Below, piece after piece: positions 1 through 6,897 of a stretch of 10,787 nt of DNA. The stretch's first letter is position 1. Each line of letters opens with the position of its first letter. This DNA comes from Bacteroidales bacterium. Its GTDB lineage: Bacteria; Bacteroidota; Bacteroidia; Bacteroidales; UBA932. The notes beneath the pieces were generated by a model. The model worked only from the letters and a program-made list of their open reading frames with translations. It did no database searches and was not told where the DNA came from. Both the position numbers and the translations under genes were made by a program. The DNA lies in the NCBI GenBank assembly GCA_024683255.1, contig JAIKYL010000030.1, forward strand, positions 1 through 10,787, read 5' to 3'.

Positions 1-419
1 TGCTGGTTTTGGAATTCAAAAAGCAGCGCAGCCGGGAGCGGGCCGATGCCATGATGGACCGCTGTATCGGCATCCTGAAGGAAAAGGGTCTCTGGAGCCC
101 TTCCCGCGTAATGTTCATCTCTTTTGATTATGAGGCATGCAAACGTATAGCCCATCTGGTTCCGGGATTTACGGTCCAGTATCTGGATGGGGATAAAACC
201 CCCGAAGAGGTCCATGCCGATGGCATCAACGGGATAGATTACCACTATTCCGTATTCCGGGAGCATCCGGACTGGGTGGCCCGGGCCCACAAGCTGGGCA
301 TGAACGTGAACGCCTGGACCGTGGACCGGAAAGATGATATGCAGTATCTGATCGGCCTGGGGGTGGACTGCATCACCACCAACAAGCCCATGGAGCTGCG
401 GGCGCTGCTTGGGCAATAA
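1..419 (+). CDS. Glycerophosphodiester phosphodiesterase family protein, C-terminal part (5' end outside window)
   Basis: The reading frame is open from the left edge (first full codon at 3) to TAA at 417-419; the TTG at 9 is just an internal Leu codon. About 138 residues are visible. The end is typical of a GDPD TIM barrel: a segment resembling WVARAHKLGMNVNAWTVD followed by GVDCITTNKP and a short tail, which is the last beta/alpha units where the chain returns to the 'nVWTVN ... GVDgiiTD.P' pattern of the family. GDPD enzymes hydrolyse glycerophosphodiesters from phospholipid turnover to glycerol-3-phosphate and an alcohol, usually in the periplasm or at the surface in this phylum. The N-terminal HRG motif, the metal-binding Glu residues and any signal peptide lie outside the window, so activity and location cannot be judged. 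The gene converges on rpsU, and its stop codon lies in the A-run that forms the rpsU terminator T-tract on the other strand. Confidence 0.85.
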   Translation, partial: LVLEFKKQRSRERADAMMDRCIGILKEKGLWSPSRVMFISFDYEACKRIAHLVPGFTVQYLDGDKTPEEVHADGINGIDYHYSVFREHPDWVARAHKLGMNVNAWTVDRKDDMQYLIGLGVDCITTNKPMELRALLGQ

Positions 420-452
420 AAAAAACACCGGCCGGTCCTCATGGGCTGGCCG
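418..452 (-). terminator. Rho-independent terminator of rpsU
   Basis: A stem of about 10 bp (429-438 with 443-452, two G-U pairs, loop TCAT at 439-442) is followed on the minus strand by GTG and eight T residues (A-run 418-425 on +). It is 28 nt past the rpsU stop and ends in the stop codon of the convergent GDPD gene. Read on + there is no good T-run, so it works mainly for the minus strand. Confidence 0.8.
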
Positions 453-479
453 ATGTTATAATGATAAGGTGTTAAAGGC

Positions 480-674
480 TTACTGCTCTTCCTGGAGACG
501 AAGCTTCTGAACGTAGATAGCCTTCTGCAGAGCCATGCGCTTCTTCACGGAAGGCTTTTCAAAGTTCTTACGGGAACGCATCTCGCGAACGGCGCCGGTC
601 TTTTCGAACTTGCGCTTGAATTTCTTAAGGGCTCTCTCGATGTTTTCGCCTTCTTTGATGGGAACGATGATCAT
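480..674 (-). CDS. rpsU: Small ribosomal subunit protein bS21
   Basis: Encodes 64 residues starting MIIVPIKEGENIERALKKFK, followed by an Arg/Lys-rich helical body (FEKTGAVREMRSRKNFEKPS, VKKRMALQKA). This is a full-length bS21, which binds the 30S platform near the 3' end of 16S rRNA. I chose the ATG at 672-674 rather than an in-frame start 36 nt upstream: it gives the conserved MIIVPI N-terminus and sits 9 nt after a perfect AGGAGG. In Bacteroidota ribosomes, bS21 with bS18 and bS6 holds the anti-Shine-Dalgarno tail of 16S rRNA out of use. The C-terminal tyrosine that I recall as contributing to this pocket is present here as Tyr54. The gene has its own promoter at 708-739 and a terminator at 418-452, and lies directly behind the M6 protease gene. 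Confidence 0.97.
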   Translation of the reverse strand: MIIVPIKEGENIERALKKFKRKFEKTGAVREMRSRKNFEKPSVKKRMALQKAIYVQKLRLQEEQ

Positions 675-682
675 GCTTTTAC

Positions 683-690
683 ACCTCCTT
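683..690 (-). promoter_or_regulatory. Strong Shine-Dalgarno sequence of rpsU (AAGGAGGT)
   Basis: On the minus strand AAGGAGGT is fully complementary to the 16S rRNA tail core, with 9 nt between AGGAGG and the ATG. It stands out because the starts at 4678 and 6897 in this window have no such sequence. In Bacteroidota a strong SD on rpsU is known and fits autoregulation: ribosomes lacking bS21 have a free anti-SD and preferentially translate rpsU. Confidence 0.9.
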
Positions 691-707
691 TTTTCTAAAT
701 TGGGGTG

Positions 708-739
708 CAAAGATAGGTAATAATTCCCGTCCCTCCAAA
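708..739 (-). promoter_or_regulatory. Bacteroidota sigma-ABfr promoter of rpsU
   Basis: On the minus strand, TTTG (736-739), a 20-nt spacer, then TATCTTTG (708-715) match the Bacteroidota consensus TTTG-N(19-21)-TAnnTTTG. Transcription should start about 5-8 nt further down, leaving a leader of roughly 25-30 nt that contains the SD. The -33 box begins 1 nt past the M6 protease stop codon and no terminator intervenes, so readthrough from the upstream operon into rpsU is also possible. Confidence 0.8.
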
Positions 740-740
740 T

Positions 741-3335
741 TTAATTTACATTAAGCACCAAATCAAAGGTTTCGGTGCTCCCGTCGGTATAGTGCACTAC
801 GGCGGTGACCGTGTGGGTTCCGGCGGTGAGCGATACGCTCTTTGCTCCGCTTATTTCTTTCCCGTCATAGTACCACTCCGAGGAGGAGACGGAAAGGCCC
901 TCCGGCAGTTCCATCTGCAGCTGGAACGCGTCTCCGGTGGTGTAATTTCCCTTTCCGGGATCGGCAATGGCGGGGATGCCCATCTGGGCGAAGGAGAGGG
1001 GCTTATCCTCCCCGGAGGGAATGATGGAAGCCTTCATAACCAAGGCATAGCCCTCTTCATCCAATGATTCCCATTTGCTGGAATCCAGGCTGAAATCCGA
1101 CACATAGGCGTTGGTGCTACCCGCGGCAATGGGGAAGAGAAAGCCGTAGTATTCGTCGTAATCCACTTTGGCATCCTGGATTGCATACCCCACATAAAGG
1201 TCTTTTCCCGGAGGGAAATGGTTCACAACATCACTCAAATCCACCGTCCGCAGCATCCCCAGGTCGTCTTCGGGAATGTCAGGTAACTTGTAGGTAAGAA
1301 CCCGGTCCTTCCCGGAGTCTATCACAATGTAATAGGCGGAAGCCGGCCAGTAAGGCAAGAAACTGACATTGGTCACTTCACCCCCTTCGGCCGGCAGTTG
1401 GCCTGCCGGAATCCGGATGGAAGCCATAAGAGACGCAGATTCACCGTCCCCGCAAAGGTAAAGATTGGAATCCTCGTCATAATATTGGAATAGGGTTTGG
1501 CCCACATAGGAGAGCGTGATGCTGATGGACGTGGGACCGCGTTTACTCAATTTGACGTCCGTTCCATAGGGGTTATAGCCTTCCAGGGATGCGGTAAGGT
1601 GGCAGGACGCCTCGTCGAACCCTTCCAGGGCAATCTCAAAGCAACCGTCCTTATCTGTGTATGCGCTGAATTCCTGGGTTCTCCTGGCAATCCTTAACGG
1701 GATTTGCATGGACGTGCCAGACTGGGCGTTTACCTTTGTGACCATTATATGGACACCGGAAAGGGCCTTCCCGCCCGGGTTGACAATCTTGCCCCGTATG
1801 CTGCGCGTGTTGTCTACCGTGGCGGAAATACTCACTTTTCCGTCGGCATAGCTTATACTGCTGAGCGAGACTCCGCAGGAGTTGCCATCCCAGTCCTTTG
1901 GAGAAAAACTTTTTACGTTTGAAGCGCCGGGGAACACCCATCGGGAAAGCGATCCTTTGTAATTGAAGTTGTTAGGATCTGCGGCGGGAACTACATAGAA
2001 ACAGGGATGATTTCCGTAGGCGTTGATGGCATTGGAATACCGCCAATTGTTCCAAAGGTCATAGGCGGTGGTGTTTCCAACGCGGTGGTCCATGGATTTG
2101 TCGGCATGATATATCAGCATTCCCTCAGGAAGATATGCGTCCCAGCCGCTGGCGTCCCGGCATTCGTACAGGTAATATTCCCCTTCCACGCTGCTATAGC
2201 TTATGTAAGCCACGTTATTCTGGATGGCGGGAAAAGAAACCGTTCCGCTGGTAAGATCCAGCACCTCTTCTTCTGCCATCCAGCCAAGCATGATGCGTTC
2301 CTCGGCATTGAGATACGGCGGCGTGCGGCTCTCGTTCAGGTAGCACCCTCCGTCCATGAGGGAGAAAGAGGTCAGGCCCTTGCACTCGCCGTTCTTTTCA
2401 TAATCCGTGTCATAGAAGTCCGGAAGGCCCAGGGAGTGGGAGAATTCATGGCATGTGGGGCCGATACCACATTGTTTTGTGCCTTGGGTGCCTTTGAGCT
2501 CTGCCGTGCAGAAGTAATTCCCCAGCCTTTTTCCGTTGAACCTGGTGTTTCTGGCTTCGTCGCTGGATGAAGCCTGCACGGTATACTGGTGAGGCCAGAT
2601 GGTGTTAGTAGAGGCGCCTTCGGCCTCACTGTAACCGGCATAATAGAAAAGGGTCATGTCCACAAAACCGTCCCCGTCGGCGTCGTAGATGGAGAAATCC
2701 ACCTGATCGGCCAGAATTACGCAGGCATCGTACAGAGCCAGTTCCGGCCGAATGTCCGTGCCTTGACCGCTTCTGTTTTTCCCGTAGTACGCCATCTCAT
2801 TAGGCAGCATCACAGGCCCGTAAACGTCAAATATGGGCTGGAACCGTCCGTGGGAATTGTCCATGAAGTAGTCTTGCACGGATCCCGTGCCTTCATTCCC
2901 GCTGTAGCCAGGCTGGTTGAGCATGGCCGAAAAACTGTCGGCAGGATTTTCAACGGAAAAATTCTTGTCCGGGAATTCCACCAGGAATACCGGGATGTGC
3001 CGGCTTCCCTGGGTCATGGAAACGTTGGAACGGCTCCGGGTGTGAAGAATCTGGAGTCGCTGCTCGCCCACCGTCTGCCGGCGCAGCCTTGCGGCTTCCC
3101 GGCTGGCTTCACTGATCTGGGACGGACGCCAAAAGCCATTCTCGTCCAATTCCACCACCCGCTGGGTTCCGTAAAGGGTAGTCCAGTTGAAGAATTCGTC
3201 TCCGTGACGCTCCAGCGTAACCACGCTGCCATCCGGCTGGGTATACTGGAAGGGGCCGGGTTTAGCCGGAACGGCACCTGCGGCCAATGAAATGAAGAGG
3301 GCGGCGAATGCGCTAAGTAAGTGTCTGATTCTCAT
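741..3335 (-). CDS. Secreted M6-family zinc metalloprotease with carboxypeptidase-regulatory-like and Ig-like domains
   Basis: 864 residues. A Sec signal peptide (MRIRHLLSAF then a hydrophobic stretch) likely ends AGA|VPA after residue 21. A pro-region of about 90 residues follows, then the catalytic domain (about 110-460). The zinc motif HEFSHSLGLPDFYD lies at 296-309 (HExxHxxGxxD; His296, Glu297, His300, Asp306) with a met-turn SLMDGG at 325-330. DADGDGFVD at 218-226 looks like a Ca-binding loop. Residues about 510-608 resemble a carboxypeptidase-regulatory-like beta-sandwich (RGKIVNPGGKALSGV), and about 780-864 an Ig/PKD-like domain (SSEWYYDGKEISGAKSV). M6 enzymes (immune inhibitor A relatives) are exported endopeptidases. 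No type IX sorting domain is evident at the C-terminus. The gene follows the lipoprotein gene by 15 nt, so the two are very likely co-transcribed. The substrate is unknown. Confidence 0.9.
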   Translation of the reverse strand: MRIRHLLSAFAALFISLAAGAVPAKPGPFQYTQPDGSVVTLERHGDEFFNWTTLYGTQRVVELDENGFWRPSQISEASREAARLRRQTVGEQRLQILHTRSRSNVSMTQGSRHIPVFLVEFPDKNFSVENPADSFSAMLNQPGYSGNEGTGSVQDYFMDNSHGRFQPIFDVYGPVMLPNEMAYYGKNRSGQGTDIRPELALYDACVILADQVDFSIYDADGDGFVDMTLFYYAGYSEAEGASTNTIWPHQYTVQASSSDEARNTRFNGKRLGNYFCTAELKGTQGTKQCGIGPTCHEFSHSLGLPDFYDTDYEKNGECKGLTSFSLMDGGCYLNESRTPPYLNAEERIMLGWMAEEEVLDLTSGTVSFPAIQNNVAYISYSSVEGEYYLYECRDASGWDAYLPEGMLIYHADKSMDHRVGNTTAYDLWNNWRYSNAINAYGNHPCFYVVPAADPNNFNYKGSLSRWVFPGASNVKSFSPKDWDGNSCGVSLSSISYADGKVSISATVDNTRSIRGKIVNPGGKALSGVHIMVTKVNAQSGTSMQIPLRIARRTQEFSAYTDKDGCFEIALEGFDEASCHLTASLEGYNPYGTDVKLSKRGPTSISITLSYVGQTLFQYYDEDSNLYLCGDGESASLMASIRIPAGQLPAEGGEVTNVSFLPYWPASAYYIVIDSGKDRVLTYKLPDIPEDDLGMLRTVDLSDVVNHFPPGKDLYVGYAIQDAKVDYDEYYGFLFPIAAGSTNAYVSDFSLDSSKWESLDEEGYALVMKASIIPSGEDKPLSFAQMGIPAIADPGKGNYTTGDAFQLQMELPEGLSVSSSEWYYDGKEISGAKSVSLTAGTHTVTAVVHYTDGSTETFDLVLNVN

Positions 3336-3342
3336 AGTTCTG

Positions 3343-3349
3343 CCCTCCC
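3343..3349 (-). promoter_or_regulatory. Shine-Dalgarno-like GGGAGGG before the M6 protease start
   Basis: On the minus strand GGGAGGG lies in the 15-nt gap between the lipoprotein stop and the protease ATG, 8 nt (counted from GGAGG) before the start. The spacing is right for a functional SD. In a phylum that seldom uses SD pairing it may instead be chance, with the start used by re-initiation from the upstream gene. Confidence 0.4.
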
Positions 3350-3350
3350 A

Positions 3351-4565
3351 TTAAAAGTTGATGATAAAAAAGGTCTGGTCATTTACCTTGAACCATCCCA
3401 GTCCGTCTTTGGTATAAATGAGGCTGGCCGGATAATCATTATCCAGCAGGGTCTTGTCCCTTGATTGAAGCAGAGCGTGAAGATTGCACGAGGCTTCCTC
3501 CCGGATGCCGGAGAGGGTGGCCACCGACAGACTTTGGGCATTCAGGAGCCGGTATCGCAGGCTGCCGTCCGCCTCTTTCTTGCGGGAATTCTGGTTCCAG
3601 CCATCGGCGCCCAGCACATAGTTCATGCCGTCCAGGCCATACAGGCCGGGTTTGGTGTTCTTAAGGATGGGATCCTTCCCGCCCTGAGAAACTGTGACCG
3701 TGAGTGAAGCGTCCGGATGGCCGCTGCTCGTGAAGCTGATGGTACCGGTGCGGGCCTCTGGATCTTCGTTTTCTTCCAAGAGGAAGGTTTCCTCCTTCTC
3801 ATAAAGCGGTGCCTTGGTGGTGACGCGTCTGATCCATTTTGCCGGAACGGAAATCTCGTAATCCACATTGTACCGGGTCCGGACCGTGAACTGCCGCCCT
3901 TCAAAAGAGTAGGAGAGGTCTGTGTCCCCGGACAGGATCACGTCTTTCTGCCCCTGCACAACAGGAATCTCCAGCCGATGGCCGTTAATGGTAACGCAGA
4001 CGGATCCTTCCCGGCTGCCCACAGCCTCGTTGGGGTCCTTGGCCACCGCAGCCAGCGTGGCATTCCCCGCGGATCCGGAAGGAGTCTTGAGCTCAAACCA
4101 TTCACCGCCCTGGGTTATCTCCGCCGTCCAGGAGGAGGGAGCCTTGAAGGAGATGGCCGATTCCGCCGTTCCGCTAAGTTGAAGGGAACGGGGCTGGAAA
4201 AACGCCTTGAGGCCGTTCTGCGTAATGGTTTTTCTATACTCTCCTTTTCCGGCTTTCAGGATAAGGGTATTCTTTCTGGACTCTTCGGCCGTATTCACGC
4301 CCACCCTGAAAACGAGGGTTCCGCCGGCCTTTTTTGTAACAGTCTGGATTTCCACCTCGCCCCAGGTGGGATCCTCCAGTTCCACGGTCCAGTGTTTAAG
4401 GTCGCACTCCACTTTGGCGGAAACTTCCGTATCCAGGGCACCCAGCGTTGCGGTTTCGGGTACAAGGTTCAGCACTTCCGGTATCTTTTCCGACTCATTG
4501 CATGCAATGACCGCCAGAGCGGGGAAGAGGAAGTACAGCACACGGAATTTGAATCTTTTCTTCAT
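3351..4565 (-). CDS. Lipoprotein with three tandem BACON-like domains
   Basis: 404 residues. A basic N-terminus and hydrophobic stretch end in VIAC, a lipobox with Cys22, followed by the acidic NESE; acidic residues just after the Cys are typical of Bacteroidota lipoproteins sent to the surface. Three beta-sandwich repeats of about 90 residues follow (roughly 30-118, 120-207, 208-297). Each ends in the BACON-type pattern, e.g. ITQNG, PVVQGQ, and GTISFTSSG...LTVTVSQGG. The last 105 residues (KPGLYGLDGMNYVLG to the C-terminal FFIINF) form a separate region I do not recognise. BACON domains are thought to bind carbohydrate, mucin or protein; no catalytic motif is seen. It is the first gene of the operon with the M6 protease, suggesting it holds substrate for or helps localise the protease (inference). 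It starts at the ATG at 4563-4565, right after the divergent promoter region. Confidence 0.8.
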   Translation of the reverse strand: MKKRFKFRVLYFLFPALAVIACNESEKIPEVLNLVPETATLGALDTEVSAKVECDLKHWTVELEDPTWGEVEIQTVTKKAGGTLVFRVGVNTAEESRKNTLILKAGKGEYRKTITQNGLKAFFQPRSLQLSGTAESAISFKAPSSWTAEITQGGEWFELKTPSGSAGNATLAAVAKDPNEAVGSREGSVCVTINGHRLEIPVVQGQKDVILSGDTDLSYSFEGRQFTVRTRYNVDYEISVPAKWIRRVTTKAPLYEKEETFLLEENEDPEARTGTISFTSSGHPDASLTVTVSQGGKDPILKNTKPGLYGLDGMNYVLGADGWNQNSRKKEADGSLRYRLLNAQSLSVATLSGIREEASCNLHALLQSRDKTLLDNDYPASLIYTKDGLGWFKVNDQTFFIINF

Positions 4566-4585
4566 AGTATCTCAATAAGATTGTA

Positions 4586-4593
4586 CAAAAGTA
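4586..4593 (-). promoter_or_regulatory. Candidate -7 box for the lipoprotein/M6 operon
   Basis: TACTTTTG on the minus strand matches TAnnTTTG and lies 20 nt before the lipoprotein ATG. No TTTG is found at the expected -33 distance, so the call rests on the -7 box, the AT-rich context and the divergent layout. Confidence 0.45.
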
Positions 4594-4608
4594 ATAATAT
4601 TTCTCAAA

Positions 4609-4625
4609 TATATTTGTTACATTTG
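4609..4625 (+). promoter_or_regulatory. Candidate -7 boxes for the EF-hand/ATPase/sirtuin operon
   Basis: Two TAnnTTTG matches stand side by side, TATATTTG (4609-4616) and TACATTTG (4618-4625), 53-61 nt before the ATG at 4678. No clear -33 TTTG is seen at 19-21 nt; a TTG at 4581-4583 is 25 nt from the first box. The 5' leader lacks a Shine-Dalgarno sequence and is A-rich before the start, as is usual in Bacteroidota. Confidence 0.5.
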
Positions 4626-4677
4626 CAGTAACAAGAATGTTATCCCTCCGCAGAAATCAACATTAAAACCTACCGAT

Positions 4678-6897
4678 ATGAAAAAGAAGAAGAATCCCGA
4701 TGCCTATCCCTGGCAATTTGCTTCCGTAGGCGGCGCCGTGCGTGTCCAGATCCGTAACGGAGAAGACATCCGCCACCTGGGAGAGTTGGACCGCAAGCTC
4801 TGGACCGTGCTCAGCTGCCCCGCCGGCGGCCTGGAGTTCGATCCGGCTTCCCTTAAGCACATCGATGCCGACGGTGACGGCAACATCCGCGTGGACGAGG
4901 TAATATCCGCCGCCCAGTGGCTCACCCGTGTGATTAAGGATGCCGATACCCTTCTGAAAGGAGAGGACACCATCCCGTTCGATAACTTCAACACGGAGGA
5001 CCCGGACGGTGCACGGCTCCTGTCATCGGCCAAACAGATCCTTTCCAACCTGAAGCTGGAGAAGGACAGCATTTCGCTCGCGGAGACTTCCGACAACGTG
5101 AAAATATTTGCAGAAACCCTTTTCAACGGGGACGGCATCATCACCCCCGCATCGGCCGGTAAGGAGGAAGCGCTGGCCAAGCTCATCACGGACATTGCCG
5201 CCTGCGTGGGTTCCGCTACGGACCGCAGCGGGGTTGAAGGCGTAACCACGGACCACGTGGAGGCATTCTACACTGCCTGCGCGGACTATTCCGCCTGGAA
5301 GGCCGCCGGTACGCCGGAGGTGTTCCCGTTTGGCGACAAGACCGCCGATGCCCTGGCTTCCGTGGAGGCCCTCAAGGAAAAGGTGGCCGATTATTTCATG
5401 CGCTGCAAACTCATCGGCTTTGACGCCGCCACGTCGGAAGCGGTGGACGTTTCCGTGGAGAAGATTGCCGCCATCGAGGGGAACCTGGCCGATGCCTCTT
5501 CCAAGATTTCGGACCAGCCGCTGGCCAAGCCTGGCAAAGAAGGCCTGCTGCCGCTCAAGGAAGGCCTGAACCCCGCCTGGAAGGCCGCCGTGGCCGCCAT
5601 GGCCGCCCTGTGCCTGCCGGAAAAGAAGGCTAGCATTAACGAGGAAGATTGGAATGCCCTGGTGGCCAAATTCGCTCCCTACACCGCCTGGATGGAAGCC
5701 AAGAAGGGTGCCGAGGTGGAGCCTCTGGGCCTGGAAGCCGTGGAGACCATCCTCAAGGAAGACCGCAAGGCCGCGCTCCTGGAACTGCTGGAGAAAGACA
5801 AGGCCGAGGAAGCCAACGCCCTTAGCATAGAGGAAGTGGACAAGCTGGTGCGCCTGTACAAGGATTTCTATCGTTTCCTCAACAACTATGTGGTCCTCAA
5901 GGACTTCTACGATCCGGACTTCAAGGCCATCTTCCAGGCCGGTCGCCTGTATATAGACCAGCGCAGCACGGACCTGTGCGTAAAGGTGGACGGCCCCGCC
6001 CCGGAGATCTCCTCCCTCAGCGGCATGTACATCCTTTACTGCGCCTGCTCCAGCGAGAAGCTGGGCAAGTCCTTCAACATTGCCGCCGTGCTCACCGCGG
6101 GTGACGTGGACGGCCTCCGGGAAGGCAAGAACGCCGTGTTCTATGACAGGGAGGGCAACGACTATACCGCCAAGGTCACTTCCATCGTGGAGAATCCGCT
6201 TAGCCTGCGCCAGGCCTTCTGGGCTCCTTACAAGAAGGCCGCCCGCTGGATCAGCGACAAGGTGGACAGGAACGCCGCCGCCAAGAACGAAAAGTCCATG
6301 GGCAGTCTCACCTCCGCGGCCGATAATGCCACGGACGGCAAGGGGGCCGATGCCGCCGCTGCCGTGAAGCCCAGCTTCGACGTGGGCAAGGTGGCCGGCA
6401 TCACCATCGCCGTGGCCGCGGTCTCCGGTGTCCTGCTGGGCCTGGTTGCCGTTCTCAAGTCCCTCACCTGGTGGCAGTGGCTCATCATCATTGCCGTCAT
6501 CATGCTCATCATCTCCCTGCCGTCCGTGTTCATCGCCTGGCGGAAACTCCGTCACAGAGACCTGGGCCCGGTGCTTAATGCCAACGGCTGGGCCATGAAC
6601 GCCGCCTCGCTGGTAAGCGTGAAATTCGGCAAGACCCTCACTTCCCTGGCCGAATATCCCAAGCTCACGGAAGTGGATCCCGAGGCCCGCAGGAAAGCCC
6701 GCCGCCGCTGCTTCTGGTGGTCCTTCTTCGGCATGGTGGTGGTCACCTGCCTGGTGCTGTGGCTCCTGAACGTGCTGCTCCCGCTGGGTGAATGCTTCCG
6801 CAGCCCGCTGCCCAAATATCGGCCCGAAGAACCGGTGGTGGAAGTGGCCGTTCCCATTGAGGAAGTCCCTGCCATTCCCGTAACGGACGCTGAATAA
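4678..6897 (+). CDS. Uncharacterised EF-hand protein with three C-terminal membrane helices
   Basis: 739 residues, no signal peptide. Residues 63-74 (DADGDGNIRVDE) form a canonical EF-hand loop: Asp63, Asp65, Asp67, Gly68, Ile70, Glu74. A second, partial Ca-loop-like segment is NGDGIITP at 150-157. The middle (160-540) is long, charged, Ala/Glu/Lys-rich and mostly helical, with no catalytic motif I recognise. Three hydrophobic segments lie at about 571-593, 599-620 and 678-701; the last follows a basic RRKARRR patch (671-677). The bulk of the protein is therefore probably cytoplasmic and anchored at its C-terminal end. The tail after residue 704 is rich in Pro, Glu and Val. Its stop overlaps the ATPase start (TAATG), so the two are translationally coupled. 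A Ca-sensing membrane partner of the ATPase is plausible but inferred. I know of no characterised homologue. Confidence 0.8.
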   Translation: MKKKKNPDAYPWQFASVGGAVRVQIRNGEDIRHLGELDRKLWTVLSCPAGGLEFDPASLKHIDADGDGNIRVDEVISAAQWLTRVIKDADTLLKGEDTIPFDNFNTEDPDGARLLSSAKQILSNLKLEKDSISLAETSDNVKIFAETLFNGDGIITPASAGKEEALAKLITDIAACVGSATDRSGVEGVTTDHVEAFYTACADYSAWKAAGTPEVFPFGDKTADALASVEALKEKVADYFMRCKLIGFDAATSEAVDVSVEKIAAIEGNLADASSKISDQPLAKPGKEGLLPLKEGLNPAWKAAVAAMAALCLPEKKASINEEDWNALVAKFAPYTAWMEAKKGAEVEPLGLEAVETILKEDRKAALLELLEKDKAEEANALSIEEVDKLVRLYKDFYRFLNNYVVLKDFYDPDFKAIFQAGRLYIDQRSTDLCVKVDGPAPEISSLSGMYILYCACSSEKLGKSFNIAAVLTAGDVDGLREGKNAVFYDREGNDYTAKVTSIVENPLSLRQAFWAPYKKAARWISDKVDRNAAAKNEKSMGSLTSAADNATDGKGADAAAAVKPSFDVGKVAGITIAVAAVSGVLLGLVAVLKSLTWWQWLIIIAVIMLIISLPSVFIAWRKLRHRDLGPVLNANGWAMNAASLVSVKFGKTLTSLAEYPKLTEVDPEARRKARRRCFWWSFFGMVVVTCLVLWLLNVLLPLGECFRSPLPKYRPEEPVVEVAVPIEEVPAIPVTDAE

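Noticed and set aside
675..710. N-terminal extension of rpsU by 12 residues
   Set aside because: It would place the strong Shine-Dalgarno and part of the promoter inside the coding region, and bS21 proteins begin at MIIVPI.
2007..3290. Two long plus-strand open frames (187 and 233 residues)
   Set aside because: Both are antisense to the M6 protease, whose motifs and signal peptide are unambiguous.
3717..4631. 304-residue plus-strand open frame
   Set aside because: It is antisense to the lipoprotein gene and has no recognisable domain.
5023..6555. 510-residue open frame on the minus strand
   Set aside because: It is antisense to the EF-hand protein gene; low-complexity Gly/His/Val content and no start context mark it as a product of GC-rich codon third positions.
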